NCBI GenBank assembly: GCA_036274495.1
Contig: DASUFP010000066.1
Span: forward strand, 1 to 20,310
DNA: 20,310 nucleotides
Direction: 5' to 3'
Source of the DNA: DASUFP01 sp036274495
Lineage (GTDB): Bacteria; Bacteroidota; Bacteroidia; AKYH767-A; OLB10
The notes below the pieces were generated by a model. It made no database searches, had not been told where the DNA came from, and saw only the letters and a list, made by a program, of their open reading frames with translations. Both the position numbers and the translations under genes were made by a program. Positions 8,690-14,942 of the stretch are shown piece by piece; position 1 is the stretch's first letter, and the number at the start of each line of letters is the position of its first letter.

Positions 8690-9492
8690 TTTCCCGGAAT
8701 GTTATATGCTCCTTCAAATACAAACACTGCAGGCCCTTCAAGCCAGATGTCGGTATACTCGTCTCCGTCGGTTTTAAATTTAACTTTTAAATTACCGCCT
8801 CGTGTCAGAATGCTTACCGGTCCCGCAGGATGTTTCTTTCCTTTTAATTCGGTCACAATTGCTGCGGCAACACTTCCGGTTCCGCATGAAAATGTTTCGT
8901 TTTCAACGCCGCGTTCATACGTACGTATTGCCGTTCCTTCGGGCAAAAAGGAGATAAAGTTTACATTGATTCCCTTTTCTTTGAAGCGTGGTTGGTTGCG
9001 TATAATTCTTCCTTGCTTTTCAACTTCCAGTGATTCCAGATGGTCGGCCAAGGTAACATAGTGAGGAGAACCGGTGTCTAAAATATATGCGTCGTCCAGC
9101 ATTTCAACTCTGGTAACATCATTCATTCTTAATGAAACGTTCCATTGTGAATCTGCTTTCGAAAGAATAAATGCTTCATGCAAACCGTCACTTGCCTCGA
9201 AGGCTGCTTCGCCCTGCACCAACCCCAGTCTGGATGCAAATGCAGTAATACACCTTCCTCCGTTACCGCACATACTGCCCGGATACCCATCTGCATTAAA
9301 ATAGACCATTCTGAAATCAAAAGATCCCGATTCTTCCAGCATAATTAATCCGTCAGCGCCAATTCCAAAACGCCTGTCACACATCAAAGAAACTACTTCC
9401 GGATTGTCAAATACCAGTTTTTGCTCCCGGTTATCAATTAGAATAAAGTCATTCCCTGTACCATGGAACTTGCTGAAAATTACTTTGCTCAC
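8686..9492 (-). CDS. dapF: Diaminopimelate epimerase
   Basis: A 268-residue PLP-independent racemase that converts LL- to meso-diaminopimelate for lysine and peptidoglycan. Both catalytic cysteines are in their signatures: Cys75 in YPGSMCGNGGRC and Cys203 in VENETFSCGTGSVAAA. The opening FSKFHGTGNDFILIDN and MCDRRFGIGADGLI are also diagnostic. The start is GTG 9490-9492. An in-frame TAA lies seven codons upstream, no ATG is in reach, and the conserved N-terminus begins right after the GTG. It is the first gene of the minus-strand block and diverges from degP across 265 bases. A weak -7-like element (TATCTTTC, minus strand, 9534-9541) lies upstream without a convincing -33 partner. Confidence 0.96.
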   Translation of the reverse strand: MSKVIFSKFHGTGNDFILIDNREQKLVFDNPEVVSLMCDRRFGIGADGLIMLEESGSFDFRMVYFNADGYPGSMCGNGGRCITAFASRLGLVQGEAAFEASDGLHEAFILSKADSQWNVSLRMNDVTRVEMLDDAYILDTGSPHYVTLADHLESLEVEKQGRIIRNQPRFKEKGINVNFISFLPEGTAIRTYERGVENETFSCGTGSVAAAIVTELKGKKHPAGPVSILTRGGNLKVKFKTDGDEYTDIWLEGPAVFVFEGAYNIPGK

Positions 9493-9570
9493 GGGGTTGA
9501 TAAAGTGTTTTTAACTGATTCTCAAATTCGACTGAAAGATACAAAGAAAAAAATCGAATAGGAGAACAAT

Positions 9571-9609
9571 ATGGAATTACGGGTGTTTCGTTTACTATAT
9601 AATGTATAG
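9571..9609 (+). CDS. Possible 12-residue leader ORF upstream of degP
   Basis: ATG 9571 opens a 12-codon frame (MELRVFRLLYNV) ending at TAG 9607-9609. A Shine-Dalgarno-like AGGAG (9560-9564) lies six bases before the ATG, which stands out because the other genes here mostly lack such sites. The stop codon lies in the right arm of an inverted repeat (9594-9610). This could be a regulatory leader peptide, but the frame is very short and Bacteroidota seldom rely on Shine-Dalgarno sites. The likely degP promoter lies downstream of it. Chance is the more likely explanation. Confidence 0.15.
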   Translation: MELRVFRLLYNV

Positions 9610-9610
9610 T
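9594..9610. repeat. Inverted repeat in the dapF-degP intergenic region
   Basis: ACTATA (9594-9599) and TATAGT (9605-9610) are perfect 6-base arms around a 5-base spacer. An outer pair, GGAATT (9573-9578) and AATTCC (9624-9629), is centred at nearly the same point (about 9601-9602). Nested dyads between divergent genes fit an operator for a dimeric regulator or a DNA/RNA hairpin. No regulator gene is adjacent, so the role is inferred only. Confidence 0.4.
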
Positions 9611-9666
9611 GAAAATGGCAGACAATTCCTCATACTGTAGCTCAAAAACGGCTTCCGGCATCTTCA

Positions 9667-9696
9667 TTTACCGTTCATTTTGCTGAAATAATTTTG
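9667..9696 (+). promoter_or_regulatory. Candidate degP promoter (Bacteroidota -33/-7 type)
   Basis: TAATTTTG at 9689-9696 matches the Bacteroidota -7 consensus TAnnTTTG exactly. The -33 partner is weaker: TTTA at 9667-9670 with 18 bases between, against a consensus TTTG with about 19-20. Transcription would start near 9703 and leave a leader of about 55 bases before the degP ATG at 9758. Confidence 0.45.
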
Positions 9697-9714
9697 TGTC
9701 ACTAAACTGAAAAA

Positions 9715-9724
9715 CTATCGATAG
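9715..9724. promoter_or_regulatory. Perfect palindrome in the degP leader
   Basis: CTATCGATAG is a perfect 10-base palindrome lying about 12 bases downstream of the predicted degP transcription start. The position would suit a repressor site. Palindromes of this length do occur by chance, so this is only a candidate. Confidence 0.25.
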
Positions 9725-9757
9725 AACATTACCAATCTGATTTAAAATACATTCAAA

Positions 9758-11221
9758 ATGAAGACTTCTAAAATCAAAGCATTTGGTATTGGATTACTTG
9801 CCGCCGCCGCCGGATTTGCCGGTGCCGGTTTCTATGATGCTGTTCACAGTCACCGGTCAATTACCGCCCTCAACGGGGGTATACAAAAGGATGAATCGGG
9901 GAAGGTTTCTTTTGTTTCATCCATGACAGGTTATGCTCCAACCGATTTTGTAGCGGCTTCTGAAGCCACAGTTCCTGCCGTTGTGCACGTTAAAACCACT
10001 TATGCCGGTTCTGTGGGGTATGGCAGCCAAAACTATAATCCTTTCAGGGACTTTTTCTGGGGAAATCCGGGTATGCAGAACCCTCAGCCGGTTACCGGAG
10101 CGGGTTCCGGAGTAATCCTCACCAACGACGGGTACATCGTCACCAACAACCATGTGGTTGAAAATGCAACTAAAGTCGATGTGACTTTAAATGACAAGCG
10201 AACTTATACCGCCACTGTAATTGGCACGGACCCATCTACCGATCTGGCCCTGATAAAAGTTGATGAGAAGGACCTGCCCTTTCTGCCCTTTGGCAACTCC
10301 GATGCCGTTAAAGTAGGAGAATGGGTACTGGCCGTAGGTAATCCCTTTAATCTGACTTCTACGGTTACTGCCGGAATAGTGAGTGCAAAGGCCCGCAGCA
10401 TCCATATTCTGCCTGATCAGCAGTTTCCGATAGAATCATTTATTCAGACCGATGCAGCCGTGAATCCCGGTAATTCAGGGGGTGCCCTGGTCAATACCAG
10501 CGGAGAACTTATTGGAATCAATACCGCCATTGCTTCAAACACAGGTGCTTTTTCAGGATATAGTTTCGCAGTTCCGGTGAGTATTGTAAGAAAAGTGGTT
10601 GACGATTTGCTCGAATATGGTAAGGTGCAACGCGCTTTTATAGGTGTCAGCATAAGGGATGTGGATTCTGATCTGGCCCGTGAAAAAGACCTCAAAACCA
10701 TGAAAGGGGTATATGTAAACGGATTAACTGAAGGCGGTGCTGCTGCCGAAGCGGGAATCAAGGAGGGCGATGTCATAACCAAAGTAGGAGGTGTAGCCGT
10801 TTCAAGTACACCCGAACTTCAGGAACAGGTTAGCCGCTTGCGCCCCGGCGATAAAGTGGAAGTTACCCTGAATCGTGGAAATACTGTTAAAAATGTAGAA
10901 GTAACACTGCGTAATAAAAATGGTAACACCGGAATCGTGAAAGAGGAGGCTATCAATGTACTTGGTGCCGAACTCGACCCGGTTTCGGATGATATGCAGG
11001 CGAAACTGGGAATAGAAAATGGCGTTCAGGTGAAAAAGCTTGGAGCCGGAAAACTACGCAGTGCAGGTATTAAGGAAGGATTTATTATTCAACGCATCGA
11101 CAACCAGCCGGTGTCTAACTCTGGTGATATTGATTCAATATTATCCAAGAAAAAAGGAGGCGTGCTGATGGAGGGAGTGTATCCCAACGGTGTCAAAGCG
11201 TATTATGGTTTCGGATTATAA
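9758..11221 (+). CDS. degP: DegP/HtrA family periplasmic serine protease
   Basis: A 487-residue HtrA protease of usual length. The N-terminus has a hydrophobic signal or anchor (about 8-25). The chymotrypsin-like domain (about 60-280) shows the full triad: His132 in VTNNHVVENA, Asp162 in STDLALIKV, and Ser240 in NPGNSGGALVN. A long loop after residue 85 (GSVGYGSQNYNPFRDFFWGN) matches the LA loop of DegP. The first PDZ domain is about 290-380 (RAFIGVSI, AAEAGIKEGDVI). A second, more divergent PDZ-like domain fills about 400-487. The protein would degrade or refold misfolded envelope proteins. It stands alone between a divergent promoter region and a strong terminator, so it is probably monocistronic. 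The ATG is preceded by an A-rich leader, and degQ naming is equally possible. Confidence 0.95.
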   Translation: MKTSKIKAFGIGLLAAAAGFAGAGFYDAVHSHRSITALNGGIQKDESGKVSFVSSMTGYAPTDFVAASEATVPAVVHVKTTYAGSVGYGSQNYNPFRDFFWGNPGMQNPQPVTGAGSGVILTNDGYIVTNNHVVENATKVDVTLNDKRTYTATVIGTDPSTDLALIKVDEKDLPFLPFGNSDAVKVGEWVLAVGNPFNLTSTVTAGIVSAKARSIHILPDQQFPIESFIQTDAAVNPGNSGGALVNTSGELIGINTAIASNTGAFSGYSFAVPVSIVRKVVDDLLEYGKVQRAFIGVSIRDVDSDLAREKDLKTMKGVYVNGLTEGGAAAEAGIKEGDVITKVGGVAVSSTPELQEQVSRLRPGDKVEVTLNRGNTVKNVEVTLRNKNGNTGIVKEEAINVLGAELDPVSDDMQAKLGIENGVQVKKLGAGKLRSAGIKEGFIIQRIDNQPVSNSGDIDSILSKKKGGVLMEGVYPNGVKAYYGFGL

Positions 11222-11250
11222 GGTGCTTTAGTGTTAATGTGTTAGGTTGG

Positions 11251-11285
11251 GTCTGCCGCTGAATATCTGCGGCAGGCCTTTTTTC
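11251..11285 (+). terminator. Intrinsic terminator after degP
   Basis: A 9-base stem GTCTGCCGC (11251-11259) pairs with GCGGCAGGC (11269-11277) with one G-U pair and a 9-base loop. A run of six T follows (11279-11284). It lies 30 bases past the degP stop. Confidence 0.85.
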
Positions 11286-11299
11286 TGTTATGACACTCC

Positions 11300-11331
11300 C
11301 TTGACATAAAGGGTTTTTCGTTATACTTTTG
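11300..11331 (+). promoter_or_regulatory. rpoD promoter (Bacteroidota -33/-7 type)
   Basis: The -7 box TACTTTTG (11324-11331) matches TAnnTTTG exactly. The -33 box CTTG (11300-11303) differs from TTTG by one base, with a 20-base spacer, within the expected range. Transcription should start near 11338, 45 bases before the rpoD ATG. The string TTGACA at 11301-11306 resembles the enterobacterial -35 box, but no TATAAT follows at the right distance. Confidence 0.7.
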
Positions 11332-11383
11332 CCGGACGCTTTTCCAGACAAAAAACACCTAAAACCTACCCGAAACCAGACAA

Positions 11384-12247
11384 ATGAGGCAGCTGAAGAT
11401 CACTAAATCCATTACCAACCGCGAAAGTCAGTCATTAGAAAAGTATTTGCAGGAAATTGGAAGAGAGGATCTCATTAATGCCGAAGAAGAGGTCCGTTTA
11501 GCAAGGAGAATCAGGGAGGGGGATCAGGTTGCATTGGACAGGCTTACAAAGGCTAATCTGAGATTTGTGGTATCGGTAGCCAAACAATACCAGAATCAGG
11601 GCCTTAGTCTTCCGGACCTTATCAACGAAGGCAATCTGGGCCTGATTAAAGCCGCCAAGCGATTCGATGAAACCCGTGGATTTAAATTTATTTCTTATGC
11701 AGTCTGGTGGATCAGACAATCCATATTACAGGCTTTGGCCGAACAATCCAGAATTGTCAGATTGCCCTTAAACCAGGTTGGATCCCTGAACAAAATCAGC
11801 AAAGCGTTCAGTAAATTAGAGCAGGAGTTCGAAAGGGAACCCTCCAGTGAGGAATTAGCGACTGTGCTGGAGGTGACATCCGACAAAATAACAGATACCA
11901 TGAGGGTTTCCGGAAGGCACGTTTCTATGGATGCTCCATTTGTAAACGGAGAAGATAACAGTTTGCTTGATGTTATGGAAAATTCCGACTCTCCCCGGGC
12001 CGATAATTTGTTGATTACAGAGTCGCTTCAAAAAGAAATTGACCGCTCACTGAGTACGCTTACCGAACGCGAAAGAGATGTAATCCGCCTTTTCTTTGGG
12101 ATTGGAATGAATCATGGTCTGACATTGGAAGAAATAGGTGCAAAATTTGACCTTACACGTGAACGGGTACGGCAAATCAAGGAAAAAGCAATCAGAAGAT
12201 TGAGACATAAGTCAAGAAGCAATTTATTGAAAGCCTATCTTGGATAA
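11384..12247 (+). CDS. rpoD: Primary RNA polymerase sigma factor (RpoD/SigA, Bacteroidota short form)
   Basis: A 287-residue sigma-70 protein with the regions in order: 1.2 (about 16-48, SLEKYLQEIGRE), 2 (about 55-125, including LIDEGN-like LINEGNLGLIKAAKRFD and the -10 reading helix FISYAVWWIRQSI), 3 (about 135-215) and 4 (about 225-275, helix-turn-helix LTLEEIGAKFDLTRERVRQI). Region 1.1 and the large non-conserved insert of E. coli RpoD are absent, which is normal for the primary sigma of Bacteroidota. The start MRQLKITKSITNRESQSLEKYL is typical of that group. This factor directs housekeeping transcription from -33/-7 promoters, and its own upstream region carries such a promoter, so autoregulation is likely. 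It is a single gene closed by a terminator. Confidence 0.96.
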   Translation: MRQLKITKSITNRESQSLEKYLQEIGREDLINAEEEVRLARRIREGDQVALDRLTKANLRFVVSVAKQYQNQGLSLPDLINEGNLGLIKAAKRFDETRGFKFISYAVWWIRQSILQALAEQSRIVRLPLNQVGSLNKISKAFSKLEQEFEREPSSEELATVLEVTSDKITDTMRVSGRHVSMDAPFVNGEDNSLLDVMENSDSPRADNLLITESLQKEIDRSLSTLTERERDVIRLFFGIGMNHGLTLEEIGAKFDLTRERVRQIKEKAIRRLRHKSRSNLLKAYLG

Positions 12248-12266
12248 ACGAATACGTAACGTCTGT

Positions 12267-12292
12267 AGTCCGGTCCTTACCGGGCTTTTTTA
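12267..12292 (+). terminator. Intrinsic terminator after rpoD
   Basis: GTCCGGT (12268-12274) pairs with ACCGGGC (12279-12285) around the tetraloop CCTT with one G-U pair, and A12267 can extend the stem. Six T follow (12286-12291). It lies 20 bases past the rpoD stop. Confidence 0.85.
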
Positions 12293-12336
12293 ATTAATAT
12301 TCTGCAAGTAAACCCCATTCCATAAACTCTATAATC

Positions 12337-13818
12337 ATGTCAACCGACAGTCTGAATGCCGCTCCTGAAGTAAAGGAGAATTATGAAAACGGACTCCACA
12401 ACTGGATCCAAATGGAGAAGTCCGCAATTGAACTGATACACATACTCAGTTCAATGTGGTACGATCGTTCTGTTGAACTTATCATGTTCAGAAATCAGAT
12501 GATTGACCGCAGTGCCAGCCAGGTACTGGCATTGCACCAGTATGCCAAAGAGATTGTAAAAAAACCCATCACTATCAACGATTCATTATTGATTGCAAGT
12601 GAACTTTCGGAACTGCAACTTGCTCCTTCAAGAATCGATCTGGGCCGTTTAACATCTGAGTGGCTGAATGAAAAAGAACAATACAAAAACAATCCAAAGG
12701 ACTTTGTAGGTGATAAATTGAAGGATTATATAGGAGAAGAGAAGAAGAAGATTGTTCCCAAGGATGTCATATTATACGGATTTGGCCGCATTGGCCGCAT
12801 CCTCGCAAGAGAACTCGTTACACAGGCAGGAAAGGGAGAGCAGTTGCGGTTAAGAGCAATTGTAACCCGCGACAAAGATGTTTCAGACATTATTAAAAGG
12901 GCTGATTTGCTCCGGGCCGATTCCATACATGGACCATTTCCCGGAACAGTTGTAGAGGACCTGGAGAACAAAGCACTTATTATTAACGGACATAAGGTTC
13001 ACATGATTTTTGCTAAGAACCCCGAAGAAATAGATTACACTTCTTATGGGATTCAGGATGCACTGCTGATTGATAATACAGGTGTAGCCAGAGATCGTGA
13101 CGGATTGAGCAAGCATCTCAAAGCAAAAGGGGTAAAGAAAGTATTGCTTACCGCTCCGGGTAAAGGAGATATTCCAAATGTGGTGTATGGCATCAATCAA
13201 AAAGACCACAATAAAGATGAAAAAATTTATTCTGCCGCATCCTGTACCACTAACGCCATAGTACCGGTGCTGTCTGTGATCGACAAAACACTTGGCATTA
13301 TTAGAGGTCATATTGAAACCATTCACTCTTATACCAACGACCAGAACTTACTTGATAACTACCACAGCAAGTACCGCCGTGGCCGTTCAGCAGCGCTGAA
13401 TATGGTAATTACGGAAACAGGAGCTGATAAAGCTGTTTCCAAAGCACTGCCTCAGTTGGCCGGTAAAATAACCGGCAATTCGGTTCGGGTACCAACACCA
13501 AATGTCTCTCTTGCCATTCTTAATATTAATATCGGTAAAGAGACATCGAAAGATGAGGTAAATGAAATTTTAAAAGATGCTGCTTTAAACGGAGGATTGG
13601 TAGAACAGATTCAGTACCTCTATTCCAACGAAACAGTTTCTTCTGATCTGGTTGGAAATCCGTGCGCTTCCATATTTGATAGTCCTGCTACCATTGTTTC
13701 AAACGACAAGAAAAATATTGTGCTCTATGTCTGGTACGACAATGAATACGGTTATAGCCGTCAGGTAATCCGATTTGCGAAGTATCTGGCCAATGTAATC
13801 CGGTTAACCTATTATTAA
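12337..13818 (+). CDS. Glyceraldehyde-3-phosphate dehydrogenase with long N-terminal extension
   Basis: A 493-residue protein, about 150 longer than ordinary GAPDH. Residues 1-140 form a helical, charged extension of unknown role. The Rossmann domain begins at 144 (ILYGFGRIGR). The catalytic Cys303 is in SAASCTTNAIVP and the partner His330 is in IHSYTNDQ, 27 residues apart as in classical GAPDH (149/176). The anion-site region TGADKAVSKALPQLAGKITG and the motif RVPTPNVS are conserved. It should oxidise glyceraldehyde-3-phosphate to 1,3-bisphosphoglycerate in the cytoplasm. The residues that favour NAD in Bacillus GAPDH (Asp32, Leu187, Pro188) correspond to Thr177, Asn341 and Tyr342, so NADP use or a gluconeogenic role is possible. 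No -33/-7 promoter is obvious in the 45 bases between the rpoD terminator and the ATG. Confidence 0.93.
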   Translation: MSTDSLNAAPEVKENYENGLHNWIQMEKSAIELIHILSSMWYDRSVELIMFRNQMIDRSASQVLALHQYAKEIVKKPITINDSLLIASELSELQLAPSRIDLGRLTSEWLNEKEQYKNNPKDFVGDKLKDYIGEEKKKIVPKDVILYGFGRIGRILARELVTQAGKGEQLRLRAIVTRDKDVSDIIKRADLLRADSIHGPFPGTVVEDLENKALIINGHKVHMIFAKNPEEIDYTSYGIQDALLIDNTGVARDRDGLSKHLKAKGVKKVLLTAPGKGDIPNVVYGINQKDHNKDEKIYSAASCTTNAIVPVLSVIDKTLGIIRGHIETIHSYTNDQNLLDNYHSKYRRGRSAALNMVITETGADKAVSKALPQLAGKITGNSVRVPTPNVSLAILNINIGKETSKDEVNEILKDAALNGGLVEQIQYLYSNETVSSDLVGNPCASIFDSPATIVSNDKKNIVLYVWYDNEYGYSRQVIRFAKYLANVIRLTYY

Positions 13819-13834
13819 GCATCAGAGCCAAAAG

Positions 13835-13870
13835 AAACGGGCAGGACTGAGAAAGTACCTGCCCGTTTTT
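13835..13870. terminator. Terminator between the convergent GAPDH and moxR genes
   Basis: AAACGGGCAGG (13835-13845) pairs perfectly with CCTGCCCGTTT (13858-13868), an 11-base stem with a 12-base loop. TTTTT follows on the plus strand. On the minus strand the stem is followed by CTTTT, so it may stop both the GAPDH and the moxR transcripts, although moxR ends about 70 bases away. Confidence 0.85.
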
Positions 13871-13939
13871 GTTTTGATTTATTTGACTTGTGTGCCGCCG
13901 TATAGGGATTAAGATCTTGAAAAATTTGGATAGGTACGG

Positions 13940-14908
13940 CTATACCAGGTTTGCAATAATTGTTTCAACGCTCATTCCTTCCGCTTCCGCTTTATAATTT
14001 TTCACAATTCTGTGTCTTAAGATAGCCGGAGCAACAGCTTTTACATCTTCGATATCAGGAGCGTATTTACCATTAAATGCCGCGTGACATTTTGCACCTA
14101 CCACCAGAAACTGCGAAGCCCGCGGTCCTGCACCCCAACTCAAATAGTTGTTTACTTCGGGAGTTGCCAACGGAGTATTAGGCCGGGTTTTTGTACTCAG
14201 GTTTACCGCATAGTTGAGCACATTTTCGGCAACCGGAATACGTCGAATCAACTGCTGGAAATAAACAATTTCTTCTCCGGTAAGAATTTTATCAAGTTCG
14301 GGATTGTAATCAGATGTGGTGTTTTTTACAACCAATATTTCTTCCTCAACAGTTGGGTAGTCGAGCATTACATTGAACATAAAGCGGTCGAGCTGAGCTT
14401 CAGGGAGCGGGTAGGTGCCTTCCTGTTCAATCGGATTTTGAGTAGCCAGTACAAAAAACGGATTTCCCAGTTCATATCGTTTACCGGCAGTGGTAACAGC
14501 GCGCTCCTGCATAGCTTCAAGCAGAGCTGCCTGAGTTTTGGGAGGTGTTCGGTTTATTTCATCGGCAAGAATAATGTTGGCAAACAGCGGTCCTTTTACA
14601 AACCTGAATTGCCTTGACTCATCCAGAATTTCTGTACCAATAATGTCAGATGGCATCAGATCAGGTGTAAACTGTATGCGGTTATAAGTGAGTCCCAGTG
14701 CTCTTGCAATAGTATTTACAAGAAGGGTTTTGGCAAGGCCCGGAACCCCTACCAGTAAGCAATGGCCCTGACTGAAAATAGAGATCAGAACGTCACGTAC
14801 TACTTCGTCCTGACCTATGATTACTTTGCCAATTTCCTTTCTCAATTTGGCATAATTTGAAACCAGGTCGTTGATGGCCTCTACATCTGAGGTATAATTT
14901 TTAGACAT
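13940..14908 (-). CDS. MoxR family AAA+ ATPase
   Basis: A 322-residue MoxR-type ATPase, full length, cytoplasmic. Walker A is GVPGLAKT (54-61), Walker B is ILADE (113-117), sensor 1 is ATQNP (155-159) and the arginine-finger region is LPEAQLDRFMF (168-178). The frame stays open upstream to an ATG at 15020-15022, but that would overlap the SurA-like gene by 80 bases and add 38 low-complexity residues. ATG 14906-14908 (MSKNYTSDVEAINDLVS) gives the normal family N-terminus and a 34-base gap. MoxR proteins act as chaperones that insert cofactors or assemble complexes, usually with DUF58 and von Willebrand-A partners. None follows here, since the gene ends the block and faces the GAPDH gene. Its placement behind three folding-factor genes suggests shared transcription. 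Confidence 0.93.
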   Translation of the reverse strand: MSKNYTSDVEAINDLVSNYAKLRKEIGKVIIGQDEVVRDVLISIFSQGHCLLVGVPGLAKTLLVNTIARALGLTYNRIQFTPDLMPSDIIGTEILDESRQFRFVKGPLFANIILADEINRTPPKTQAALLEAMQERAVTTAGKRYELGNPFFVLATQNPIEQEGTYPLPEAQLDRFMFNVMLDYPTVEEEILVVKNTTSDYNPELDKILTGEEIVYFQQLIRRIPVAENVLNYAVNLSTKTRPNTPLATPEVNNYLSWGAGPRASQFLVVGAKCHAAFNGKYAPDIEDVKAVAPAILRHRIVKNYKAEAEGMSVETIIANLV

Positions 14909-14942
14909 TTTGTGTTGTTGCTTTTGCAGATTAAATGAAAAT

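Noticed and set aside
9449..9667. A 72-codon minus-strand frame across the dapF start and the intergenic region.
   Set aside because: It overlaps the well-supported dapF start in another frame, its sequence looks like no family, and it covers the dyads. It is most likely chance.
11301..11306. TTGACA before rpoD as an enterobacterial-type -35 box.
   Set aside because: No TATAAT-like box follows at 16-18 bases, and the Bacteroidota -33/-7 pair explains the same region better.
12883..13326. A 147-codon minus-strand frame opposite the GAPDH gene.
   Set aside because: It overlaps the catalytic domain of GAPDH and has no family features.
14084..14617. A 177-codon plus-strand frame opposite moxR.
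   Set aside because: It is antisense to conserved ATPase motifs and has no recognisable domain.
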